Assembly: GCA_019421865.1 (NCBI GenBank)
Contig: JAHZEL010000005.1
Location: 1 to 38,153, forward strand
Length of the DNA: 38,153 nt
DNA from: Desulfovibrionaceae bacterium
GTDB taxonomy: Bacteria; Desulfobacterota; Desulfovibrionia; Desulfovibrionales; Desulfovibrionaceae
Reading direction: 5' to 3'
Shown in pieces: positions 8,465 to 15,482 of the stretch. Within the stretch, counting starts at the first letter, position 1; every line of letters starts with the position of its first letter. The position numbers and the translations under genes are program-made. The notes under the pieces were generated by a model. That model was not told the DNA's origin. It made no database searches and saw only the letters and a program-made list of their open reading frames with translations.

Positions 8465-8690
8465 GCCCCATCGGGGGGAATGATTTCCCCCGATCCCCCT
8501 CGGTTCCGCCTTGCGGCGTTGCCGCTTCGGCGGCCTTCGGCGGGCCGGACTGCGGGGCAGGGCGAGGAGCTTTGTCCGGCGTCAGGCTGCGCGGCGGATG
8601 GGGAGCCGGGGCCGGAAGGCTCGGCAGGCGTGTGCTGCCGCACCCGCCTGCGGCGGCCGACTCCTGTCCGGCCTGTGCCGGACAGTCATG
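8465..8690 (+). repeat. Dispersed structured repeat, copy B
   Basis: Plus-strand copy, about 60 bases after the acc terminator and co-oriented with the operon. In order: G-run/C-run hairpin with AATGATTT centre (8472-8492), conserved block CCCCCTCGGTTCCGCC then TTGCGGCGTTGCCGCTTCGG, a shared GTCAGGCTG...GGATGG and GCCGGAAGGCT, the two-part hairpin GCAGGCG-T-GTGC-TGCC-GCAC-C-CGCCTGC (8624-8651), GGCCGACTCCTGTCCG, and a third hairpin CTGTCCGG/CCGGACAG (8664-8685). Most of this is shared with copy C at 22045. No open frame is conserved between copies, so this is unlikely to be a protein gene. Confidence 0.88.
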
Positions 8691-8835
8691 AGTAAGGAAG
8701 GGATGGCAGGATATTTGGAATGGCGAACGGGCGCGTTCGTTTTTGGGGATTGGTGAGAGAAAAGAGCGCCGCGCAGGGACGGTTTTGACCTGGTTGTGCG
8801 GGGCGTAGCTTCGGCACGAGAAAAAGGAAAAAGGT

Positions 8836-9213
8836 ATGGGAAAGATATTGCAGATCCGCGTGGGCGCATGGACCTACAACGAAGATGAAGTCACCGCCGC
8901 CTGGCCGAAGCTTTCGGCGCTGGTGTGGTCGGAGCTTGACCGCTGGGGGCCTTCCGGCATGAAGCGCGGCGTCACCGAGCTGGCGGAGTATCTGCCGGAC
9001 TCCCTGCGCTTTGCCGATATCCCGAAGGATGCGCGCAAGCTTCTTGAGCCCGGCGCGCGCAAGGTGGCGGACCTTCTTGCCGCCATGCGTTCCGCTCTGG
9101 CCGACTGGGATCCCCGCCGCGCCAATACTCTGAGCAATGAGCTGGAAGACGCGCTCACCGAGCTGGAAAAGCTCGTGCCCGATGACATTGTCGAGACTGG
9201 AAGCAAAAAATAG
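8836..9213 (+). CDS. Hypothetical protein, 125 residues
   Basis: A soluble, acidic, Leu/Ala-rich protein with no signal peptide or membrane segment. The first 60 residues contain two tryptophan-bearing motifs (GAWTY and ELDRWGPSG). The rest looks helical and may form a short coiled coil (residues about 60-115). The ATG follows AAAAGG. It stands alone: repeat copy B is upstream and a strong terminator follows 26 bases after the stop. I do not recognise a family. Coding status is supported by good codon usage, start context and the dedicated terminator. Confidence 0.7.
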   Translation: MGKILQIRVGAWTYNEDEVTAAWPKLSALVWSELDRWGPSGMKRGVTELAEYLPDSLRFADIPKDARKLLEPGARKVADLLAAMRSALADWDPRRANTLSNELEDALTELEKLVPDDIVETGSKK

Positions 9214-9239
9214 CCGTTTTGCCTGCGATCCGTTCACAC

Positions 9240-9273
9240 GCTCCGCGCTCTCCGTAGAGCCGGGGCTTTTTTT
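9240..9273 (+). terminator. Rho-independent terminator
   Basis: Stem GCTCCG (9240-9245), one unpaired C, GCTCT, loop CCGT, AGAGC, CGGGGC, followed by seven T. It ends the 125-residue gene and separates it from the convergent TauE/SafE gene. Confidence 0.85.
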
Positions 9274-9369
9274 ATGCGCGGAAGGGGAATGGGAGCGGGG
9301 GGATGGATTGGCGGAACCGCCCCTCGGGAGGAACTTTTCCTTTGTCTCCTTTTCTCTTTCCTTCTCCTG

Positions 9370-10107
9370 CTACAGCACCGCGCGGCCGAGCAGGATGATG
9401 CCGGAAAAGAAGATCATGAGGAGCAGGAGTCTGCGGAAAAGCTCCTGGGGGATGCGGCGCACCACGGGAATGCTGATGAGCACGCCGAGCATGGAGGCGG
9501 GCAGGGAAACGAGCACGGCGTCGATGACGTCGGCGCTGTAGAGTCCGGCCTGCCACTGGCACAGAGCGATGCCCGCATTGAGAATGTTGAAGGTCATGCT
9601 GGTGGTGGCGAGAGCGGCTTCCTTCTGCCAGCCGCGGAAGGCGGCGTACACGGCGAGAGCGGGTCCGCCGAGGCTGGTGCAGGCGGCGAGAAACGAGCTG
9701 ACAAGGCCCACGCCGAAGGCTGTGGCCGGATGAAAGGGCAGCGTGGGGCGGATGCGGTGGGAGAACATCTGCCAGCCCACGAAGAAGAGCAGCATGACGC
9801 TTATGCCGAAGAAGAGGGCGCGTCCGGGAAGGGAGGCGAGCAGAGCGGTACCGGCCGGAATGCCGGGCAGGCAGCCGAGTCCGAGCCACAGGGTTTCGCG
9901 GCGCAGAAGATGCCTGTGGTAGATGACGAAAAGCATGAGGGGCACGACGCTGCCGGCCAGGCAGGCGATGATGATGGATTCTCTGGCATCGACCACGAAG
10001 GAGATGAGCGGCATGGCCACCATGGAGCAGCCGATGGAGGTAACGCCGTGTATGAAGCCGCCGAGCAGCCAGGAAAACGCAATCCAGAGTATGTGCACAA
10101 AAGTCAT
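9370..10107 (-). CDS. TauE/SafE (TSUP) family membrane exporter
   Basis: The 245-residue protein is almost entirely hydrophobic, with about eight predicted membrane helices. It carries the family's N-terminal GGFIHGVTSIGCSMVAMPLI motif and a repeated FGVGLVSSFLAACTSLGGPALAVY motif in the second half, the two-fold repeat typical of TSUP proteins. Family members export sulfite, sulfoacetate or other small organic anions, or take up sulfur compounds; in a sulfite-producing organism sulfite or sulfonate export is plausible but not shown here. The ATG has AAGGAGAG 7 bases upstream. It appears monocistronic, with a possible promoter at 10139-10169. Confidence 0.82.
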   Translation of the reverse strand: MTFVHILWIAFSWLLGGFIHGVTSIGCSMVAMPLISFVVDARESIIIACLAGSVVPLMLFVIYHRHLLRRETLWLGLGCLPGIPAGTALLASLPGRALFFGISVMLLFFVGWQMFSHRIRPTLPFHPATAFGVGLVSSFLAACTSLGGPALAVYAAFRGWQKEAALATTSMTFNILNAGIALCQWQAGLYSADVIDAVLVSLPASMLGVLISIPVVRRIPQELFRRLLLLMIFFSGIILLGRAVL

Positions 10108-10138
10108 GCCGTCTCTCCTTGGAACATGGATCCGCTGC

Positions 10139-10169
10139 CTATAAGGAAAAAAAATGGTTTTTCTGTCAA
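10139..10169 (-). promoter_or_regulatory. Possible promoter of the TauE/SafE gene
   Basis: On the minus strand a perfect TTGACA (complement of 10164-10169) is followed by an A/T-rich stretch and TTATAG. The spacing is about 19 bases, longer than ideal. Placement 30-60 bases before the start codon supports it. Confidence 0.4.
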
Positions 10170-10488
10170 GAGAAAAGACTCGGCGCTGCCGGGAATGTGC
10201 GGTCGGTACGGCGGAAAGACACGGCTCATAGCCGGATCCGGAACGGCCTTCGGAATCGGCGTATTCGGTGGGAACGACGGGAGATGGCGGGCACGCAGGT
10301 CACGCGCATGCCGCGCTGAACATGGGGCGCGGCCCTCGCGGCCTCGCGCAGGGAGGCGCATGGCTTGGGCGGCGCGGAGGGCAGGCCCTTCACTTCCACC
10401 CGGCGGCCCCGGCTCTCTTCCGCCGCGTTTCGGGCATAAAAAGGCGGAAGGGCCGGGGCATTCCGGCAGCCGGGCTCAGGGGAGGCGT
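10170..10488. other. Gene-free stretch with a large inverted repeat
   Basis: No gene is supported between the TauE/SafE promoter and the end of the MFS gene. At 10406-10459 a two-part inverted repeat pairs GCCCCGGC with GCCGGGGC and TTCCGCC with GGCGGAA around an 18-base loop. It lies about 30 bases past the MFS stop and may end that minus-strand transcript, though no T-run follows the stem. Confidence 0.55.
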
Positions 10489-11724
10489 TCAGCGTTTTCC
10501 GGCACAGGTTTCGGGCAGCGTGAAGCTGAGGGCCGCGGCGATGAGGCCGAGCACGGCCATGGGGAGAAAGGCGGCCACGAAGGACGAGGCCTGAGAGCAT
10601 CCGGCGCTCTGGGCGAGGCCGAGAATGAGGCCGGAGACGTTCTGAAACACGGCTCCGGCGGCGAAGAGGCCGGAGGCCATGAGTCCGCTGACGGTGCCCA
10701 TGTCGTCGGAACCGAACATGGCCCGGGCCACGGCGTAGGCAATGGGATTGGGACCGTTGGCAGCTACGCCCACGCCGAGGGATACGGCATACAGCGCCCA
10801 GAGCGGCAGGGACTCGTTGAAGAGCATGAGCACGCCGAAGGAGAAGATGCCGAGCAGCGCGGCAGCCAGCAGGGCGCGGCGGTGGGAGCGCAGGACCTTT
10901 TCGCTGAACCACGTGATGAAGGGGGCTCCGGCGATGAGTCCCACGGCGCCCATGGCGAGCACGTTGCCGCTCTGCGCCGGAGAGAGTCCGTGGACTTCCT
11001 GCAGGTAGACGCCGCCCCACAGGCCGTGAAACACGAAATAGGGGCTGGCGAGGGCAAGAAAGAGAAAAAGCAGACGCCACAGTTCGCGGCGGGCGAAGAG
11101 GGCTTTTCTGCTTCCTGCTCCGGATGTTGCGGGCGCGGAGGATGCATTCCTGTCGCCGGAGGCCGGGAAATCGCGGACGACAAGAAAGAGCGCGGCGGAA
11201 AGCAGGGCTGCGGCGCCGGCGGTCACAAGGCAGGCCGAGCGCCAGCCCGCGGCCTGACAGAGCAGGGCGAGGGGGGTGGTGGCGAGAAAGCCGCCCATGC
11301 CGCCGGCCACGAAGAAGGCCGTGCACAGGCGGGAGAACATGGACGCGGGAAACCAGCGGCCGAACAGCACGAAGGACGATACCATGATGCCCGCCATGCC
11401 GAATCCGTTCATGGCGCGACCGGCCATGGCGGGAAGAAGGGTGCCCGCCGTGGCGAAGATCACGCCGCCCAGGGCGGCTGCGGCGAACTGCAGGCTCATG
11501 AGCCTGTGCGGACCGATGCGGGCGCAGACAAGGCCGGAGCAGAACTGCATGGCGGCGTAGGCGTACAGGTACACGGAACTCAGCCGGCTCATGGCTTCGG
11601 GGGAGAGGGCGAGATCCTTCATGACGTCGGGAGTCAGCACGGTGATGGCCGCATTCTGAACGAAAACCAGCACATAGGCGGCGCACAGCGTGGCGAAGAG
11701 ACAGATGCGATACGGTGAGAACAT
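10489..11724 (-). CDS. Major facilitator superfamily transporter
   Basis: A 411-residue, 12-helix type inner-membrane carrier. The inter-helix 2-3 motif appears as GLVCARIGPHRLM, and the halves are separated by a polar linker near residues 200-215 (DFPASGDRNASS...). Substrate cannot be read from sequence; organic-anion symporters have this size. No clear ribosome-binding site precedes the ATG. It lies 138 bases behind a TRAP-type binding protein gene on the same strand, with a LysR gene further upstream, so the three may form one regulated uptake unit for a shared substrate. That pairing is inference. Confidence 0.8.
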   Translation of the reverse strand: MFSPYRICLFATLCAAYVLVFVQNAAITVLTPDVMKDLALSPEAMSRLSSVYLYAYAAMQFCSGLVCARIGPHRLMSLQFAAAALGGVIFATAGTLLPAMAGRAMNGFGMAGIMVSSFVLFGRWFPASMFSRLCTAFFVAGGMGGFLATTPLALLCQAAGWRSACLVTAGAAALLSAALFLVVRDFPASGDRNASSAPATSGAGSRKALFARRELWRLLFLFLALASPYFVFHGLWGGVYLQEVHGLSPAQSGNVLAMGAVGLIAGAPFITWFSEKVLRSHRRALLAAALLGIFSFGVLMLFNESLPLWALYAVSLGVGVAANGPNPIAYAVARAMFGSDDMGTVSGLMASGLFAAGAVFQNVSGLILGLAQSAGCSQASSFVAAFLPMAVLGLIAAALSFTLPETCAGKR

Positions 11725-11862
11725 GGCGAAAGAAAAGGGCGACGAACAGAGCCGCCGCCCGGAGAGAGGTTGAATGCTGATCTGCGGGAGTCGGGGAAAA
11801 GGCGTCGGTCGGAGGATCCTGTCCGGTATGGGGCAGGGAGTCGCCTTGTCCCCCTGTGCCGC

Positions 11863-12930
11863 TTAGTTGTCGTACTTTCCGGCCTTGAGCTGTTCCATGT
11901 GGTAGGCGTTGCGTTCCTTCACGAAGTCAAGCACCTTGGCCACGAGTTCGGGGGATTCGTTCTTGCAGACTTCCTTCTGCCAGTGTTCGAGGAAGGGCGA
12001 GAGCGCCTTCATGAGCGCGGCGTGATCCTGTTCGGAGAGCTCGTAGAATTCGTGTCCCTGCTGCCGCATCCATTCGCTGTCTTCCTTGGCGCCGGCTTCA
12101 AGGCTCTTGCCGATGGCGAGGGCCATGGCCACGCCGCCCTTTTCCTTGAGCCAGTTCTGCATGTCGGCGGGCATTTCATCCCAGAGGGGCTTGTGCGCGC
12201 TGATGGAGAAGCCCGTCACGCCGGTGTTCAGCATGAGGTGATACTTCGTGGCTTCCGATATCTTGAAGGAACGCACGGGAGCCATGGGGCAGAGCACGCC
12301 GTCGGCCATGCCCTTGGACAGGGCAAGGTACGTGTCCGGCGAAGGCAGGCGCACCGGATTGGCGCCGAGGGCCTTGGCGATTTCAATGGTCACGGCATCC
12401 CATACCACGAGCTTGTGTCCCTTGAGTTCGGCCAGGCTTTTCACGGGCTTGATGGTATGCACCTGATAGGTGGCGGATACCCACGAGGTGAAGGGCACGG
12501 AGTTTTCCGGAAGCTCCCTGCGTATTTCGGGGAAGGCTTCGATGAGCTCCTGCATGACGATGCTGCCGGTGATGGCGTTGGAGAACAGACCGGGCACGTC
12601 CACCACGGAGAGCAGGTTCATCTTTCCGGGGAACAGGGAGGGGCGCATGCGTCCGAAGTCCACGCGACCGTCGGCCACGGCGGCCAGACTTTCGGTTTCG
12701 GGGAAAAGTTCGTTGGTGGCGAAGTAGTCGAAGCTCAGACCGTTCTTGCCCGGAAACGTGCTTTCGGCTTCCTTCATGAAGGGGGTCCACACCATTTCCA
12801 CCGTGGGATGCGAAATGGCGTAGCCGCCGTTGAAGGAGAGATGCCGGAATCCTTTGGCCTGGGCCGAAGGAGCAAAGGTCAGAGAGGCGCCTACGAGAGC
12901 GGCGGCCAGCATGATCATGGTTTTGCGCAT
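11863..12930 (-). CDS. TRAP transporter solute-binding protein, DctP family (orphan)
   Basis: A 355-residue periplasmic binding protein. The signal peptide MRKTMIMLAAALVGASLTFAPSAQA ends in AQA before Lys26. DctP features are present: VADGRVDFGRM, LAELKGHKLVVWD, and ALSKGMADGVLCPMAPVRSFKISEATKYHL. Such proteins capture organic acids and hand them to DctQ/DctM membrane subunits, but neither is in the window. The start chosen is the internal ATG at 12930, because it has a perfect AGGAGG just upstream and begins the signal peptide; a 30-residue upstream extension lacks both. A promoter lies at 12988-13016. Confidence 0.88.
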   Translation of the reverse strand: MRKTMIMLAAALVGASLTFAPSAQAKGFRHLSFNGGYAISHPTVEMVWTPFMKEAESTFPGKNGLSFDYFATNELFPETESLAAVADGRVDFGRMRPSLFPGKMNLLSVVDVPGLFSNAITGSIVMQELIEAFPEIRRELPENSVPFTSWVSATYQVHTIKPVKSLAELKGHKLVVWDAVTIEIAKALGANPVRLPSPDTYLALSKGMADGVLCPMAPVRSFKISEATKYHLMLNTGVTGFSISAHKPLWDEMPADMQNWLKEKGGVAMALAIGKSLEAGAKEDSEWMRQQGHEFYELSEQDHAALMKALSPFLEHWQKEVCKNESPELVAKVLDFVKERNAYHMEQLKAGKYDN

Positions 12931-12987
12931 GGTTCCTCCTTTGTCTGCGGGAAAGAGTGACTCCCGGATGCTTTTCTTCTGTCTGAT

Positions 12988-13016
12988 ATCACAGAGAATT
13001 GTGGGCCGTTCGTCAA
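12988..13016 (-). promoter_or_regulatory. Sigma-70 promoter of the DctP gene
   Basis: Minus strand: TTGACG (complement of 13011-13016), 17-base spacer, TGTGAT (complement of 12988-12993). It places the start about 50 bases ahead of the DctP ATG, so the binding protein can be transcribed separately from the LysR gene. Confidence 0.6.
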
Positions 13017-13143
13017 TCAATAAAAACTGCGGAGGTGTTAAGCGCAGCTGAACGGTTCCGGAAAAGGCGCGGGAGAAAGGAGGTTCATGCTTTCGCCGGG
13101 GCTGTGGCGGCGTCGGGCAGGGAAAGCGGGCGGTGAGGGCGGA

Positions 13144-14049
13144 TCAGTCGTTCATGGCTTCCGCCTGCCACCGGGCGCAGAGCGCGTCCAGAAAGGCTTT
13201 CTTTTCGTCGAGCGGCGGATGCCGGGAGGAGAGGGCGAGCACCACATGACGGCGGGGCGAGAAGTCATCGAGACTGAAGGTGAGCAGATCGGTCATGTCG
13301 TCGGGCAGGGCGTGCCTGCATACGATGGCCGCGCCTATGCGCAGCTTTACGGCTTCGAGGGCCGTTACGGGGGTGGCCACGCGCAGCCGGACCTGGCCCG
13401 ATATGGGAAGGCCGGCATAGGCGTCGAGTTCGGCAAGGCGGCTTGCTCCGGCCACATAGACCATGGGCAGGGAAAAGAGCTGAGCCGTGGTGGGGGCCGG
13501 GCCGAGGGGCTGAACCAGCTCGCGGTGCGCCACAAGCACGAGGGGGGACTCGAAAAGCGGCACTTCCTCCAGCGTGGGCAGGAGGTTTTCATGGAATACC
13601 AGCGCGCAGTCGAGTTCGCCGGAAAGAATGCTGTGGCAGAGGGCGGAGCCTCCGGCGATGTGAAGCGAGAAATTGAGCGTGGGAAAGCGCGGCGTCGTTT
13701 CCGCGATGCTTTTGAGCGTGAGCGACTGCAGCAGGGCAAGCGAGCCCAGGCGCAGGATCTGCCGTTCCGTTTGAAAGTTCTTCAGTTCGCAGCGCAGGCT
13801 GTAGAGCGTGTTGCCCAGCGCAGGAATGCGGGAGTACAGAAACTGTCCTGCGGGAAGCAGCCGCAGAGGATGCCCGGACCGGCGCTCAAAGAGGGGCATG
13901 CCGAGTTCCTCTTCCAGTTTCTGAATCTGCTGGCTCACGGCCGAAGGCGTAAGGCAGAGAATGGCGGCCGCACGGCGAATGCTGAGCGTTTCGGCCACGT
14001 AGCAGAAGGGGCGCAGATACTGAATGAGATTGACGTCGATGTCGTTCAT
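13144..14049 (-). CDS. LysR-family transcriptional regulator
   Basis: The 301-residue protein has the N-terminal winged helix-turn-helix of the family (RRAAAILCLTPSAVSQQIQKLEEELGMPLFERR, residues about 25-57). An effector-binding domain of periplasmic-binding-protein type follows. It lies 213 bases upstream of the TRAP binding protein on the same strand and divergently from the nitrilase-family gene, so either neighbour may be its target. Effector unknown. No good ribosome-binding site is seen before the ATG; that start aligns with the usual family N-terminus. Confidence 0.88.
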   Translation of the reverse strand: MNDIDVNLIQYLRPFCYVAETLSIRRAAAILCLTPSAVSQQIQKLEEELGMPLFERRSGHPLRLLPAGQFLYSRIPALGNTLYSLRCELKNFQTERQILRLGSLALLQSLTLKSIAETTPRFPTLNFSLHIAGGSALCHSILSGELDCALVFHENLLPTLEEVPLFESPLVLVAHRELVQPLGPAPTTAQLFSLPMVYVAGASRLAELDAYAGLPISGQVRLRVATPVTALEAVKLRIGAAIVCRHALPDDMTDLLTFSLDDFSPRRHVVLALSSRHPPLDEKKAFLDALCARWQAEAMND

Positions 14050-14387
14050 GGAGGACCGGGCTGAAGGATGAATGCGGCGGGAGGCTCACAGGGTAGGGCA
14101 TTTGCTTCCGACATGCAAATGCCGGGATCATCAGGCCGGATTCCTTGCCATGAGGCGCTGAAACGATTAGATTTTTTTCTGCCGATGTGCGGCAGGGCGG
14201 AAGAGAGATGCCCCGGATGCCCCCCGGCAGGTCGATCAATCCTCCTGCGGCGTTGCGCGTTCCCCGCCAGCGGGGCGCATGGGGGCAGACCAGCCGCCCG
14301 GCGCGGAGCGGGAGGGGCTGGGGCCTGCGCAGGCCTCATGAACGATACGCGGTGGCAAGGGCGATACGGGAGAGCAAAGTGGCTTTC
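14050..14387. other. Divergent intergenic region between LysR and nitrilase genes
   Basis: This region should carry the promoters of both genes. It contains the first copy of a 27-base direct repeat (14143-14169) and a CCCCGC...GCGGGG-type hairpin near 14262. No clear -35/-10 pair was identified. Confidence 0.5.
14143..14169. repeat. 27-bp direct repeat, copy 1
   Basis: Identical over 27 bases to 15416-15442 (begins CCTTGCCATGAGGCGCTG, ends ACGATTA), same orientation. It lies upstream of the nitrilase-family gene. Confidence 0.95.
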
Positions 14388-15272
14388 ATGAACATAGCGC
14401 TGGTGCAGAAGCGCGCCGTGCCGAACGACAGGGACGGCAATCTGGCGCTGGCCGTCCGTTACATCAGGGAGGCGCGCGCCATGGGAGCCGATCTCGTGCT
14501 TTTTCCGGAGATGTGGTCGCACGGCTACGCCCCTCCTTTTGACGGCGCGTTTGACGATCCCATGAATCCTGCCTTTGAAGAGGAGCGGAGGGCGTGGCTC
14601 AAAAGCGCCGTTTCCGTGGATGGCGACTATGTGACCGCCCTGCGGGAAGCCGCGGCCCGGCAGGGGATCGGCGTGTGCGCCACGTTTCTGGCATCGTCGG
14701 CAGAAGGCGTTCAGAATGCCGCCGTCATCATCGACCGTCGCGGCAACCTGCTTCTGAACTACGCCAAAGTGCATACCTGCGATTTTTCGCTGGAAAAGCT
14801 GCTGCGGCCCGGCCGGGAATTCAAGGTATGCGATTTTGACGGCGTGCAGCTTGGCGTCATGATCTGCTACGACAGGGAATTTCCGGAGAGCGCCCGCATC
14901 CTGATGCTGAAGGGCGCGGAGATCATTCTTGTTCCCAATGCCTGCGACATGAACCCGCCCCGGATGAACCAGCTCGGCACGAGGGCGTTTGAAAACATGG
15001 TGGGCGTGGCCATGGCCAATTATCCCGGCGAGGGGTGGGGCGGATCCTGCGCGTTTTCCCCCGTGGTGTTCGATGAAGACGGACACTGGCGGGATCACCT
15101 GATGGTGCGGGCGGGCGACGTGCAGGAAGACATTCTGCTGGCGTCGTTTGATATGGACGTCATCCGGGCGTACCGGGAACGGGAAACGTGGGGGAATGCC
15201 TGGCGAAAGCCTGCCTCCTATGCCGATCTGGTGAGCGCGGAGGTGAAAAAGCCTTTCGTGCGAAACGGATAG
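14388..15272 (+). CDS. Carbon-nitrogen hydrolase (nitrilase superfamily)
   Basis: A 294-residue amidase-type hydrolase with the complete catalytic triad: Glu41 in LFPEMW, Lys127 in NYAKVHTC, and Cys160 in MICYDREFPES. These enzymes hydrolyse amides, carbamoyl compounds or nitriles in the cytoplasm; the substrate cannot be read here. The CYDREFPES signature is that of amidase or carbamoylase branches rather than true nitrilases. ATG 14388 is preferred because it begins at the conserved first strand (MNIALVQ); an in-frame GTG 9 bases upstream is closer to a GGGAGAG site and is possible. The gene is flanked by two identical 27-base repeats and divergent from a LysR regulator. Confidence 0.85.
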   Translation: MNIALVQKRAVPNDRDGNLALAVRYIREARAMGADLVLFPEMWSHGYAPPFDGAFDDPMNPAFEEERRAWLKSAVSVDGDYVTALREAAARQGIGVCATFLASSAEGVQNAAVIIDRRGNLLLNYAKVHTCDFSLEKLLRPGREFKVCDFDGVQLGVMICYDREFPESARILMLKGAEIILVPNACDMNPPRMNQLGTRAFENMVGVAMANYPGEGWGGSCAFSPVVFDEDGHWRDHLMVRAGDVQEDILLASFDMDVIRAYRERETWGNAWRKPASYADLVSAEVKKPFVRNG

Positions 15273-15415
15273 AGGCCGGTTGCGGAAGATTTTCCGTTTC
15301 CGCAGCGGCGCTTTGCCGGAGGGGCGACTCGGCCTGCCGCACGGGCGGACGCGGCCTTTCCCTCGGCCTTCGCCCCGCCCCCGACGCGCAGGCAGCGCAT
15401 CTCTCATGCCCGCAG

Positions 15416-15442
15416 CCTTGCCATGAGGCGCTGAAACGATTA
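15416..15442. repeat. 27-bp direct repeat, copy 2
   Basis: Perfect copy of 14143-14169, between the nitrilase-family gene and the DNA methyltransferase gene, 41 bases before the methyltransferase start. Confidence 0.95.
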
Positions 15443-15482
15443 AAGTTCCCCAGTCCGCCTGCAGTGCGGACAGAGGATGTTC

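Noticed and set aside
9274..11718. Long plus-strand open frame opposite the TauE/SafE and MFS genes
   Set aside because: Covers two well-supported minus-strand transporters and the gap between them; extreme Gly/Glu/His composition.
12931..13020. N-terminal extension of the DctP protein
   Set aside because: The internal ATG has a perfect AGGAGG and starts a textbook signal peptide; the extension overlaps the promoter.
14187..14387. N-terminal extension of the nitrilase-family protein
   Set aside because: Extra residues are Arg/Gly/Pro-rich, lack family similarity and have no ribosome-binding site.
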